A stretch of 64,000 nt of DNA from Shinisaurus crocodilurus (taxonomy: Eukaryota; Chordata; Lepidosauria; Squamata; Shinisauridae): assembly GCA_021292165.1 (NCBI GenBank), contig JAHFWL010001296.1:124001-188000 (forward strand), in the 5' to 3' direction. Made by a program: the position numbers and the translations under genes. Within the stretch, counting starts at the first letter, position 1, and each line of letters opens with the position of its first letter. The notes under the pieces were generated by a model. That model made no database searches, was not told the origin of the DNA, and saw only the letters and a list, made by a program, of their open reading frames with translations. Below are positions 30,956 through 41,346 of the stretch, in pieces.

Positions 30956-31304
30956 TGCAGTGTGAGCTCAGGGACAATCCCCTGCTTCCCTCTCTAGCTC
31001 AACCTTAGGGTTGGGAGAAGGGGAGGGGATTCTGTGCAATGCGAAAATGAGCTCCTCCTTCCTGCCTTCAGCTTGGAGCAGGAGGGGTGTGTGTGGAGGC
31101 TTACTTTGGCTCTGTGCTTGTGCCCAGTGGCGTAGCGTGGGTTGTCAGCACCCGGGGCAAGGCAAGTAATTTGCGCCCCCTAACCCGTGGATTTTAGCAC
31201 TCGAGTCTCTTCCACTAGATTAGTTAAAGAAACCCTCTGTGTACCCACTACAAGACATTTTGTTTGTTCTTTTGTTTCTTGCACACAGACAATTGTGCCT
31301 AGAG

Positions 31305-31332
31305 CAGTGTTCTCCAAGGTTGGAGAACACTG
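31305..31332. mobile_element. 28-bp hAT-like terminal-repeat-only element
   Basis: CAGTGTTCTCCAA meets its complement TTGGAGAACACTG with only two bases between. The flanks gcctagag and acctagag match at 7 of 8. It is just two terminal repeats of the CAGTGTTCTC type with no interior. It may be the end product of deletion of a longer MITE, or a footprint-like remnant. Confidence 0.65.
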
Positions 31333-31545
31333 ACCTAGAGAAATGTGCCCAAAATATGACAGAAATGGCATAAAATTAAGGGAGGATACTTGAGACCCAC
31401 AATAATGCAAAATAGCTGGAGGTTTTGCAAAGCCAGGGATGAGGGGAGAAAAGTAGAAACAAGTTGTTTTGGAGGAGTTTGATGAACTCTCCTCAAAAGT
31501 CACCTCAAATAGTCACAACACTATATTGTAATTTAATACAATATA

Positions 31546-31793
31546 GAGCCAGTGTGGCGTAGTGGTTAGAGTGTTGGACTGGGACTCGGGAGATCCAGGT
31601 TCTAGTCCCCGCTCGGCCATGAAACTCACTGGGTGACTTTGGGCCAGTCACTGACTCTCAGCCTAACCTACCTCACGGGGGTTGGAGGGTAAAATGGAGA
31701 AGAGGAGGATTATGTAAGCCGCCTTGGGTTCCTTGCAGGAAAAAAGGTGGGGTATAAATATAATAAATAAAATAAAATTAATTAATTAATCAA
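31546..31793 (+). mobile_element. Sauria-type SINE, full length
   Basis: GAGCCAGTGTGGCGTAGTGG starts the tRNA-like head, with the B box AGGTTCTAGTCC, the GGGCCAGTCACTGACTCTCA body, and the tail GGGTATAAATATAATAAATA plus (ATTA)n. This is the best full-length copy in the window. It sits inside the hAT element at 31125. An AATATTGTA-type inverted repeat lies just upstream (31521-31545). Confidence 0.9.
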
Positions 31794-32369
31794 AATATGT
31801 GTGTAACTTAAATAATAGCATATTTCCCCCCTGCTAACCTTGCCTCCATTTCCTGCCCTTTGCGCTGTTGTTTTCCCTGTGTCTGTTTTGTGATTGTAAG
31901 CCCTTTGGGAGTAAGGACCTGTCAAACCTGTCTGTCATTTGCACATATATACCGTTATGTAATGTTAATTTATAAAGAGGGAACATTCAGACTACATAGG
32001 CTACTACCTGTATTTCTCAATAGGGCGGGTTTCACTAGTGTGAAGCATAACCACACCATCCACCCTAATCTCATTGGCAGAAGCAGAGCATGTTACAGGG
32101 AGTGGCATGGAAACAGCTATGGGATGGCAGCAGCTGCATTGCTGCAGGTACTGTACAAAGAGGGCTGCTGGACTGAAAATTTCAGGAGGTGCATGGCCCC
32201 AAAACTACTGAGATGGCTTCATCTAGGGAGTTGTGACTGAGGTCCTAAATGAAGGGAGAGCCTATGGGTCCCATGGTGCTCAGGGCACTCGAAACAAGGT
32301 AGTGGTAGACATGTCATCACCTCTAAGCCAAGGCCAATATTTGGTTTCAAGAAACCCATTATCAGAACC

Positions 32370-32545
32370 AGTGTGTGTGCGCGTGATGAAGTGGTTAGAG
32401 TGCCTGCCTAGGACCATGTTCCAATCCCCATTAAGCCAGTCACTATCTCTCCCCCTAACCTACCCCGCAGGGTTATTGGGAGGATAAAACAGGGAGGTGG
32501 AGGCGGGAAAGAACCTTGGAGGAAAGGCGCAGTAAAAATGCAACT
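32370..32545 (+). mobile_element. Old Sauria-type SINE
   Basis: GAAGTGGTTAGAGTGCCTGC, CAGGGTTATTGGGAGGATAA and GAGGAAAGGCGCAGTAAAAA keep the family order with many substitutions and a missing segment after the B box. Confidence 0.65.
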
Positions 32546-32619
32546 AACAACAAAAATAATAATTAAGCCGTGTCCCTGAAATCCCTCTGGGGTCTAGAGA
32601 TGGGCTTCATGCCTTGAAC

Positions 32620-32747
32620 CATCCTTCCCCAATCTGGTGCCCTCCAGACATTTTGGACTTCAACTCACATCAGCCCCGGCCCGCATAGTCAATGGTCAGG
32701 AACGTTGGGAGTTGTAGCGCAAGATATCTGGAGATGGAGGAAGGCTG
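32620..32747. mobile_element. Palindromic hAT MITE (CAGCCTTCC family), old
   Basis: Left CATCCTTCCCCAATCTGGTG (first triplet mutated) and right GGAGGAAGGCTG enclose arms with CCCTCCAGACATTTTGGAC. The flanks ccttgaac and ctttaaac match at 6 of 8. Confidence 0.65.
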
Positions 32748-33385
32748 CTTTAAACGTTCTTGTCTCACCTCCTTCCAGCGACTCCCGTTGACCCAGTTCT
32801 GCCATGAGGTGGCCTTTCCTGACCCCTCCCCACCATCGCTCGCTCGTCCTCCGCCATTCACACGTGCTCACTTCCCTGACCTCTCCCTCTTCCTTCCCCT
32901 CGCCTCCCGTCTTGTCCTTCTATCTATTGGAAGAATCCAGTCGTGGCTGGGGCTGGCGGAGCCGCAGCAGAGAGCGAGTTGGGGAGCTCCCTCGCAGGCT
33001 CAGCCCGCCTCCCGGTTGCTGCCGCTGCCCGCTCAAACGGAAGACGCGGCGCGGCAATTAGGGTGTGTGTGTGTGTGTGCGCGCGCAGCGGCAGCAACAG
33101 CCGGCGTTGCCGAGGGCGCGAGCCCCGGAGGACGAGAGGGAGGACGCGGGGCGCTTGGTCCGGCTCGCTTCCTTCCTCTTTCCCGCCAGGGGCAGAGAGC
33201 TGCGAGTGCGAGCGCGCCCCCCCCAGATGTTGCGCCCGGTGCGGCCGGCCCCCCTGCACCCCCCACGCTACGCCTCTGCTTGTGCCCACAAGTGAAGATC
33301 CAAAACAAACCCTAGGCTTCTATCCAACTTTGGGGCTGAGAAGGGCAGATTAATGGAGGATAAGGTTATCAATGGCTCCAAGACA

Positions 33386-33830
33386 TAGAATCATAGAAAA
33401 GTAGAGTTGGAAGGGGCCTACAAGGCGATGGAGTCCAACCCCCTGCTCAATGCAGGAATCCAGGTCGAAGCATCCTTGACAGATGGCTGTCCAGCTGCAG
33501 CTTGAATGCCTCCAGAGTGGGAGAGCCCACCACCTCCCTAGGTAGTTGATTCCATTGTCTTTTTGCTCCCACAGTCAGGAAATTTTTCCTGATGTCCAGG
33601 TGGAATCTGGGTTCCTGTAACTTGAGCCCATTACTCCGTGTCCTGCAAACTGGGATGATCGAGAAGAGATCCTGGCCCTCCTCTGTGTGACACCCCTTTA
33701 TGTACTGGAAGAGTGCGATCATATCTCCCCTCAGTCTCCTCTTCTGAAGGCTAAACATGCCCAGTTCTTTCAGTCTCTCCTCGTAGGGCCTTGTTTCCAG
33801 TCCCTTTATCATCCTTGTTGCCCATGAAGG
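33386..33830 (-). mobile_element. CR1 LINE 3' end
   Basis: The minus-strand frame reads LKELGMFSLQKRRLRGDMIA, GQDLFSIIPVCRTRSNGLKL, FHLDIRKNFLTVGAKRQWNQ and LPREVVGSPTLEAFKLQLDS: the CR1 ORF2 C-terminus, open from about 33812 to 33447. The 3' end has TTCTATGATTCTATG at 33386. 5' truncated. Confidence 0.9.
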
Positions 33831-33934
33831 CTATATATTAGCTCTAGTATCAGAGGCAGCAGCATGCCTCTGTATACCAGTTGCTGAGGAACATGAGCAG
33901 GACAGGAAGGTGCTATTGCAGTCCAGCACATCCG

Positions 33935-33961
33935 CAGAGCACCAGGTTGGGGAAGGCTGCT
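33935..33961. repeat. End fragment of a hAT MITE
   Basis: AGCACCAGGTTGGGGAAGGC, then TG is the right end of the CAGCCTTCC family. The rest is missing. Confidence 0.4.
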
Positions 33962-34168
33962 GAGCACTGGTTTCTCTCTTAATCCTATTTGAGAGATAAA
34001 GGCGCTAAGATGCAGGTGGAAACCTTAAAAAACTTGTTTGTTGCTGACTTTTAAAACACGAAGTCATGAAGGTAAAGATGTAGTTTAAAGGACAGAGGTG
34101 AAAAAAGAAAGTACGTAGTTCATTAGATGAAAGGTTCAGCATGAATCAAACGGAGTGAATGAACTACG

Positions 34169-35164
34169 CAGGGATGTTGAAGAGTCCTTGGTCTCGAGTC
34201 ACGAGTCGAGTCACGAGTCTTTGGACCCTAGTCTCGAGTCCGAGTCCGAGTCCTTGGTCCAAAATGGTGACTCACGAGTCACGAGTCACTCCCAAAGCTG
34301 ACTCCACGAGTCCCTATTAAAATCAATGGGGGTTTTTCCCAACAAAATAAGGCTACTTCAGATGTGTGGCTTAAATAAATTCTAGGCACAAGTGTGCCTT
34401 CTTATTTCAAAACTCTGCAACTGATTTTGGCAAGAACAGACCAGGCAGAAAAACCCAAAATAACCAGGCAGGCAGAGGAGGCAGGGAACCCCAAAGCAGG
34501 CAGGCAGAGGCCTTTGTCTTGGACAATTCAACTGTTGAACTGGTCAAGAAGAGACCAGGCAGGCAGAGGAGGCTGGGAACCCCAGACAGGCAGGCAGAGG
34601 CAGCCAAACCCAAAATGTCTGAAAGGTTGCATTTTAGAAAAATGATTTTAAAAAATAAACTTGCTGTACTTCCTAAAACTTATCCATGTTGCATTTGAGG
34701 AACATGATTTTTTCTAAATGTTTGGCCCCCATTCTGGAACGGTGAGATCTCATCACAATTCCACCCTCACTGAACACCCGCTCCACTGGTGATGAACTCG
34801 CTGGAACCAGAAACACACTCAGAGCAGCCACACAGAGTAATCTCAGGTCCTTCTTCTGCCTCTCCCAAGTACGCAACACATCAATCAAAATAAATCTTGA
34901 CACACTGTTGGGGCTGCACTCCTGGTAGCCGTCCATAGTGGCCGAGCAGCGGCGGGCCTAGCTTCTATGCGCTCTTCGCCGGCAATCACGCTCCTCTCCA
35001 CTCCTTCTGGCACAGCCCAGGGATGTTGAAGAGTCCTTGGTCTCGAGTCCCGAGTCAAGTCTCGAGTCCCATTAAAAATATTGGGACTCGAGTCCGAGTC
35101 GAGTCAGAGGAGGGACTCAGTCTGACTCACGAGTCGAGTCCTCGAGTCCAAGTCCCCATCCCTG
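34169..35164 (-). mobile_element. ACTCG-array hAT element, longest copy (996 bp)
   Basis: The ends CAGGGATG and CATCCCTG are flanked by gaactacg on both sides (34161-34168 and 35165-35172), a perfect 8-bp duplication. ACTCG arrays occupy 34185-34320 and 35035-35150. The interior keeps the transposase C-terminal exon with its stop, the downstream polyadenylation region, and two CAGGCAGGCAGAGGAGGC-like repeats (34460-34600). CATCCCTG-like strings next to the inner array edge (35017-35024) repeat the terminal motif inside the element. Confidence 0.9.
34676..34936 (-). pseudogene. hAT transposase C-terminus with natural end
   Basis: About 87 codons on the minus strand: SVSRFILIDVLRTWERQKKD, LSVFLVPASSSPVERVFSEG, IVMRSHRSRM, then KHLEKIMFLKCNMDKF and a stop. 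This is the hAT dimerisation domain complete to its C-terminus. In active hAT transposases it holds the oligomer together. The catalytic domain and the DNA-binding zinc finger are deleted, so it cannot transpose itself. Compared with 15157-15395 it is not cut by the internal deletion after HRSRM. Confidence 0.85.
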
Positions 35165-35369
35165 GAACTACGATTTCTAGAAATACGATTTCAACTCGTA
35201 TTTTTCTCATAATACCCACAGCACAGGATTCAGAGGAAGCTTTGCTCATCAAGTTCACCAAAGGCTGGGTGATCATCACTCACCATGCTGAGCACGCAAG
35301 ATTGTGGAACCCTGCGTGTGGGGAAGCCACTGAGAAGGCCTCTCTCCATAGCCATCACTGGATTATTAA

Positions 35370-35612
35370 TTAATTAATTAATTAATTAATTATATTTATA
35401 CCTCGCCTTTTTCCCTGCAAGGAACCCAAGGCAGCTTACATAATCCTCATCCTCCTCTCCATTTTATCCTCACAACAACCCTGTGAGGTAGGTTAAGCTG
35501 AGAGACCGTGACTGGCCCAAAGTCACCCAGCGATCTTCATGGCCGAACAGGGAATAGAACTCGGATCTCCCGAATCCCAGTCCAACACTCTCACCACTAC
35601 GCCACACTGGCA
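35370..35612 (-). mobile_element. Sauria-type SINE, near complete
   Basis: (TTAA)n tail at the left (35372-35396), CAAGGAACCCAAGGCAGCTT, CAACCCTGTGAGGTAGG, and the minus-strand head CCAGTGTGGCGTAGTGG near 35612. Confidence 0.85.
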
Positions 35613-36609
35613 GAGGCACGGAATAATCAAGATGTTCTTTGACGATCCGAAAAATCACGATGAGAACTGGTGGAGTGAGCAGTTTGTTTGGGATGTAGGG
35701 CCTGAGGACTTCAGGGCCAAAGAAGCTGGACTTTGGGATCCAGTGGAAAGAATGTAGGGGTTGGAGCTAGCGAGACGGGCATGTTCCAAGTTGGCCCTAC
35801 TTTCTTCTGGGTTACTTTGGGGACACTCGGCCTCATTTCTCCTTCTATAAAATGATGATAATAGTGACCCACCTGGAAGGGTTTTTGAAACAACAAACCA
35901 GGTGCTGTATATGAGAGGAAGTGCTATATATGAGATGAATAACAGTAACTTTATGGCATACTGGCTGGCTGTATTTCAGCCACCAGAAGCACTGTCTCCA
36001 CCCAGGCTCTTGCACTCTTCTTGCACAACTGAGTTTCCTTGTAGGGGTTGTGGCACAATGCCACAAACTGGGCCACTGCACTGGTGGAAAGAGTCCTCTG
36101 ATCTCTAGGAGGGGAGAGCTGAAGAAAGAATTGGACTATTAACCACAGACTCCCAGCATGTTTACACATTCTCTTCCCTTTAATTGCTCAGCTAGACTTT
36201 TCATAGTAAGTGGCCCCATGCTTTCTTCAGGTGAGATTTATTCTCAGAATCAGAAAGGAGGTGATTTTAACATGCAAGCGGAGACAAAACATACATAGAC
36301 AGCAGCACAGATACAGACTTTTCCATCTTGCTGCTTTTCTCTACAAAGCCCCAAATATGGTGTATCTTCTTTCTTCATATAAAAATCACTTTTAGAATAG
36401 TCAATGTATTGCTTGGGCCAATTTCCTTTCCATGGAGATGATAATTTACAACACTCTAAGTGCATTTACAAGTGCTTAAGAAAATTAGTGGAGATTCCAA
36501 GTGCCCTTCGAGAACATTGATTAGCAATCCAATGAACAGCCCGTTTATTGATTCTGCAATTGAAGGCAATTTCTCTTTTTATGTCCTATAAATTGCAAAT
36601 TGTTAATTC

Positions 36610-36643
<34 letters not shown>

Positions 36644-37424
36644 CTGTGGGGTGGGGGTGGGGAACCTTCTCCAAACTACAAGCTGAGCAAGCTCAATATG
36701 TTGGATACATATTGTTATTATTTCCAGATGGGTAGTGGAGTTAGTCTGTGGCAGCAAAAACAACAAAGAAACATGTGCTACCTGTAAGGCAAACATATTT
36801 ATTATAGGATGAACATTCATGGACTACAGCCCACTTCATCAGATGCATGAAGTGTTACCCTCAGTTGGAAGATATATCTACAGTGTGTAACCAATATATT
36901 GTAAACAGAAAAAAGGTGTAAACTATCTGTAATATTTCTGTGCAAAACTAAAATGTAACAAGGTATGCATAGTAACCATTCACAACAGCGGTAACTGGTG
37001 CTAACACAGTCTTCCTAGCTTTGCTATACCTGTAGTGGGACAGAACACCTTGGCTCCAATTGAGTGCTAAATGAATACAATCAAACCTGATGATAAATTC
37101 CTATCCTATTCAGCAACAGAGGGCTTCACACAGCCCTCCTCCGGTGGATGCATATGGGTCCCTTTCTCATGAACAATGAATGTGCAGTTGCTAAAGGCAT
37201 GGCCAGAAGGTGTGTCAGGACAGGGGGCATGGGCAGTGGTGGGCATGATCCTGCTCCTGCCACATGAGCTCACGAGGGAGGTGGGGTGGAAAGACTCTAA
37301 TTTCAGGCAGGAGTCTCCTTTTGAAGTTCTTGCATTGAGTGGTGACTTTCAGATTAGCAGTTTCCAGGTAGGAGTGCTTTTGTCATCTTGTACACGTGCG
37401 GTGCTTGTTTGCTTATGCGCTCTT
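35613..37424. other. No recognisable feature except (CA)n
   Basis: 1.8 kb without a nameable element. (CA)n at 36612-36640. Short frames here (about 60-85 codons) have no domain. The segment may include single-copy DNA. Confidence 0.4.
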
Positions 37425-37700
37425 ACAGTGTAATCCTGTGCATGTATTCTTGGAAGGAAGGAAGTCCCTGTGGCTTACGCTGGCTCAGCTTGTCTGAGTG
37501 TGGAAAGCTAAGCAGGGTCAGGCCTGGTTATTACTTGGATGGGAGACCCCTCCTCTAGTTTCCTGCATTGAGCAGGGGGTTGGACTCGATAGCCTTGTAG
37601 GCTCCTTCCAACTCTAGGATCTATGAAATCTATGAAATCTAAGTCCACTGTGTTCAACAGGGCTTACTTCCTAGTAAGTGTGTTTTTTAGAATTGCATCA
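37425..37700 (+). mobile_element. Interspersed repeat split by a 5S SINE
   Basis: The outer repeat is the one at 54302: ACAGTGTAATCCTGTGCATG on the left, and CAGGGCTTACTTCCTAGTAA on the right. A 5S SINE (about 37466-37643, head CTAAGCAGGGTCAGGCC, CR1-type tail GGACTCGATAGCCTTGTAGG) is inserted in it, with AAGTCC on both sides as the likely target duplication. Confidence 0.75.
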
Positions 37701-38068
37701 TTAGTGTATTTATAAATACAGCAAATATTATAAAGATGCCTTAAGTCTCTGGTGCTTTTAAATCCAAAGGAAACAAAATCCACTAATGCTGACTTTAGAG
37801 CTTTTTGTCTCTCAGGAAAGTGGGGAGTGAGTAACAACAGGACTGCAGCAATCCCAGCGGTTGTCATTTTTTGAGGCTGCTTTATAGAATGATCCTATGG
37901 CCCCCTAGACATTGTCTGCAGGCCGTAGGATACTTCAGATTCCCAGATCTGAGGTCAGAAACAGAACTCTGACCTCGGAGCTGGGGTTCCATGCTCTGCG
38001 GAAAGAACTGCTCTGGCTGCTTCTCCAAGGTCGGAAAATTGACCTCGGAGATGGGGGAAAGGGGGCGG

Positions 38069-38663
38069 CAGGGATGTTGAAGAGTCCTTGGTCTCGAGTC
38101 ACGAGTCGAGTCACGAGTCTTTGGACCCGAGTCTCGAGTCCGAGTCCGAGTCCTTGGTCCAAAATGGTGACTCCCTAGTCCCGAGTCACTCCCAAAGCTG
38201 ACTCCATGAGTCCCTATTAAAATCAATGGGGGTTTTCCCCAACAAAATAAGGCTACTTCAGATGTGTGGCTTAAATAAATTCTAGGCACAAGTGTGCCTT
38301 TTTATTTCAAAACTCTGCAACTGATTTTGACAAGAACAGACCAGGCAGACAAACCCAAAAATAACCAGGCAGGCAGAGGAGGCAGGGAACCCCAAAGCAG
38401 GCAGGCAGAGGCAGCCAAACCCAAAATGTCTGAAAGGTTGCATTTTAGGAAAATGATTTTAAAAAATAAAATCTTTGCCGGCGATCGCACTTCTCTCCAC
38501 TCCTTCTGGCACAGCCCAGGGATGTTGAAGAGTCCTTGGTCTCGAGTCCCGAGTCGAGTCTCGAGTCCCATTAAAAATACTGGGACTCGAGTGGGACTCG
38601 AGTCAGAGGGGGGACTCAGTCCGACTCATGAGTCGAGTCCTGGAGTCCGAGTCCCCATCCCTG
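38069..38663 (-). mobile_element. ACTCG-array hAT element, 595 bp
   Basis: CAGGGATG and CATCCCTG ends with flanks gggggcgg on both sides (38061-38068 and 38664-38671), a perfect 8-bp duplication. Arrays lie at 38092-38190 and 38540-38650. The internal region is shortened: the polyadenylation segment (CTTTTTATTTCAAAACTCTG) and one CAGGCAGGCAGAGG repeat remain, and the transposase is gone. Confidence 0.9.
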
Positions 38664-38899
38664 GGGGGCGGTGGGGAAGGAGACTGGGGACGGTGGGGAA
38701 GGAGACTGGCATCCTGACGGTGCTCCAGCCTCCTTCCTTCCCCCTCCGAAGAGCCACAACTAGACAGCCAAAATCGGCCGTCTAGCTGAACTGCAGAGCG
38801 GGAGGAGTGGGGAGGTGGAGATCTCCTCTGCTGCTTCCCCTGCTCTGCACTGGATGCTTGTAAGCTTCAGAGTTCAGAGGCTTACAAGCATCAAGGGCG

Positions 38900-40235
38900 C
38901 AATCGATAGGATTGTGCTCTTAATCACCTTGGTGGATGACCTACACTGGGAACTGGAGGGGAGGAGCATGGCCCTATTTGTTCTCTTGGACCTCTCGCCG
39001 GCTTTCAATACCATTGGCCACGCCATGGTATCCTTCTGGACTGTCTGGAGGAATTGGGCCTTGGGGGTACTATTTTGCAGTGGTTCTGGTCCTTCCTGTT
39101 AGCACGTATGCAGGAGATGGGTGCAGGGGGATTATGGTTTGACTCTATGGCCATTGGCATATGGTGTCCCACAGGGTTCTATCTTGTCCCCCATGTTGAT
39201 TAATATCTACAGTGCAGGAAACCGCTGCAAGAGGTCATTTGGAGCTTTGGAGTAAGGTGCCACCAATATGCTGATGACACCCAACTCTATTGCTCTTTGT
39301 CACCTGACACCAAGGAAGCAGTTGAAACCCCTGAATGCTGCTTGGGTTCAATAATGGGCGGGATGAGGGTGAACAAGCTGAAGTTAAACCCAGACAAGAT
39401 GGAGGTGTTGTTGGTCAGTAGAAAGCCTGTCTCGGGGACTGGACCTCAACCTGTTCTGGAAGGGGTTGCGCTCCCCCTGAAGGATCAGGTCCATAGCTTG
39501 GGAGTACTTCTTGATCCTACATTGTCCCTGGATTTTCAGGTGGCAGTGGTAGCAAGGAGTATGTTTGCACAATTACACTTGGTGTGTCAGCTGTGACCCT
39601 TCCCGAATCAGTCTGACTTGGCAACAGTTATCCATGCCTTGGTTACATCACAATTACAATGTACCCTATGTGGGGCTACCCGTGTGTCTGGAAGTTTCAA
39701 TTGGTGCAAAATGTGGCAGCTAGGCTGCTAACTGGTGCACAGTATCGGGACCATATTATACCTGTCTTGAAAGACCTGCACTGGTTGCCAATTGCTTTCC
39801 AGGCTCAATTCAATGTGTTGGTCTTAACCTTTTAAGCCCTAAACGGCTTAGGACCTGGCTATCTAAGGGGCTACCTGTCTCTCTATGAACCTGCCCAAGT
39901 ACTAAGATTGTCAGGAGAGGCCCTTTTGGGGGTACCATATCCTACAAAGGCCTGTTTGTTGGGCGTGTGTGAAAGGGCTTTCTCCTGTGTTTCCCCTAAA
40001 CTATAGGATGCATCCCCTCAAGAACTACAGTTGGCCCCCACTCTCTTGGCCTTTAGAAAGGGTGTAAAGAATGCATCCTTTCAATTTAGCCTTTTAAAAT
40101 GTGTAGTTTTTAATATTTTAATGTTTGTATTGGTTTTAATGTCTTGTTTTTATTGTTGCATGGTTTTATTGTTTTAAATTGTTGTATACCGCCTTGACTG
40201 CTTTTTAGCAGATAAGGTGGTAAATAAATGATAAT
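38900..40235 (+). mobile_element. L2 LINE, decayed RT and 3' end
   Basis: Fragments in several frames: LLDLSPAFNTIGHAM (RT motif A), YADDTQLYCSLS (RT motif C, from 39270), LKLNPDKMEVLLVSRK, LGVLLDPTLSLDFQVAVVAR, then QLVQNVAARLLTGAQYRDHI-like and LHWLPI-like blocks. The end GTTGTATACCGCCTTGACTG and (AATA)n is an L2-type 3' terminus. Frameshifts and stops are frequent, so it is dead. Just upstream at 38855-38895 lies a 16-bp-arm hairpin (ATGCTTGTAAGC / GCTTACAAGCAT). Confidence 0.85.
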
Positions 40236-40334
40236 AAATAAATAAACCATTTAACAACATATTAATATTGGAGATTCCAGTGCATTGCTGATTTGCCACT
40301 GAAGGCTGGGGTATATATGTTTCAGAAATAAATA

Positions 40335-40584
40335 CAGTCATGCCTTGAATTGAGAGCATAATTCGTTTTGGAAACGTGCTTGTAATCCAAAACACTCTTA
40401 TATCAAAACGAAATCCCCCAAAAAAAATTTGTACAGAGATTTTTAATTTAAGCCGTACTACAGTGCTTGTATTGCAAGATGTCGCTTGTATATCAAATAA
40501 TAAATAAATAAATAAATATTTAAACATTTGCTTGTCTTGCAAAACGCTCTCAAACCAAGTTACTTGCAATCCAAGATATTACTG
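40335..40584. mobile_element. TA-flanked MITE (pogo/Tigger-like)
   Basis: The ends CAGTCATGCCTTGAATTG and, reversed, CAGTAATATCTTGGATTG agree at 13 of 18 and sit between TA dinucleotides (40333-40334 and 40585-40586). CAAAACG motifs occur near both ends. 250 bp without coding capacity. An AAAT run is internal. Confidence 0.65.
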
Positions 40585-40680
40585 TATATGTAATTCCATT
40601 CTGTACCTCATTCGCTATAATATGTAATTGTATAGCCCAGAATGAGAACAGAAATTATCTGAATAGACTGAATTTCTGAT

Positions 40681-40863
40681 ATGTATCATGTAGTGGCAAC
40701 AGGTTCAGCACAATCTGACACTGAAGTGACAGCATCTACAAATGTTAGCATGATTGAATTCACTGGAAATTTTCTGAGTGCCCGCATTCTCAGAATGCTG
40801 CCAAAATTTGATCTTGCATTGCAAGAGGCGGAAAATGATCAAGACAGCATCTCAGATGAATGA
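40681..40863 (+). CDS. Unrecognised 60-codon open frame, possible exon
   Basis: Frame from ATG 40681 to TGA 40861-40863. The product has EVTASTNVSMIEFTGNFLSA, then RILRMLPKFDLALQEAEN and an acidic end DQDSISDE. It overlaps no repeat that I recognise and its composition looks protein-like. An AG acceptor-like ATCATGTAG lies at about 40684-40692, so it could be a terminal exon. No family recognised, and a chance frame is equally possible. Confidence 0.25.
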   Translation: MYHVVATGSAQSDTEVTASTNVSMIEFTGNFLSARILRMLPKFDLALQEAENDQDSISDE

Positions 40864-41255
40864 CTTTAAAAACTTAAGCTGTATCTGACTCCTATATGAA
40901 CAGCATTTCTCCCTTCCTTTCCCTCTGCTTGCTGAAAGCCTACATAACAATGCACCTTAACTAGTCCCACTGCCTGATAACAGTAAATTATCAGTTTGTA
41001 ATGCTTTTCTGTTAATAATAGAGCCTTGAAGTGGAGAATTACCTGGCCAACTTGAAGCATTACCTCCTTGCTTCCAAAAAAACCCTCTTTGGCCTGGTGT
41101 ATTCATACAGTCCAATGAAATGGGAGAATCCAGAGAATCCATACAACTTCACTACAGGAGGGGATCACATATTTGAATGCACCCATAGATAAAAAGGTAC
41201 CCTGGAAGCAGAAAACTAACTTAGCATGGACAGGGCTGGAGATAACCCTTTATCC
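40864..41255. other. No recognisable feature
   Basis: Nothing found except ordinary AT-rich sequence up to the LTR duplication. Confidence 0.35.
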
Positions 41256-41260
41256 CTTAT

Positions 41261-41297
41261 TATGAAGGAAAGAGCCTTTGGGGGTTCCTACATGCAT

Positions 41298-41346
<49 letters not shown>

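Larger units (their letters stand above)
31125..33278. mobile_element. Large composite hAT element (2.15 kb)
   Basis: The left end CAGTGGCGTAGCGTGGG and the reversed right end CAGAGGCGTAGCGTGGG differ at one base. Both flanks read cttgtgcc (31117-31124 and 33279-33286), an exact 8-bp duplication. It hosts later insertions: a 28-bp micro-MITE (31305), a SINE (31546), an older SINE (32370) and a palindromic MITE (32620). The right 400 bp are very GC/CpG-rich with a GTGTGTGCGCGC tract near 33063. The 207-codon frame at 32692-33315 crosses the MITE and the element end, and is not a transposase. Confidence 0.85.

Noticed and set aside
32692..33315. 207-codon frame
   Set aside because: It starts inside a palindromic MITE and runs past the end of the surrounding hAT element. 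Composition is low-complexity.
39297..39596. Stand-alone 99-codon gene
   Set aside because: It is part of the decayed L2 ORF2 (NPDKMEVLLV, LGVLLDPTLSLD).
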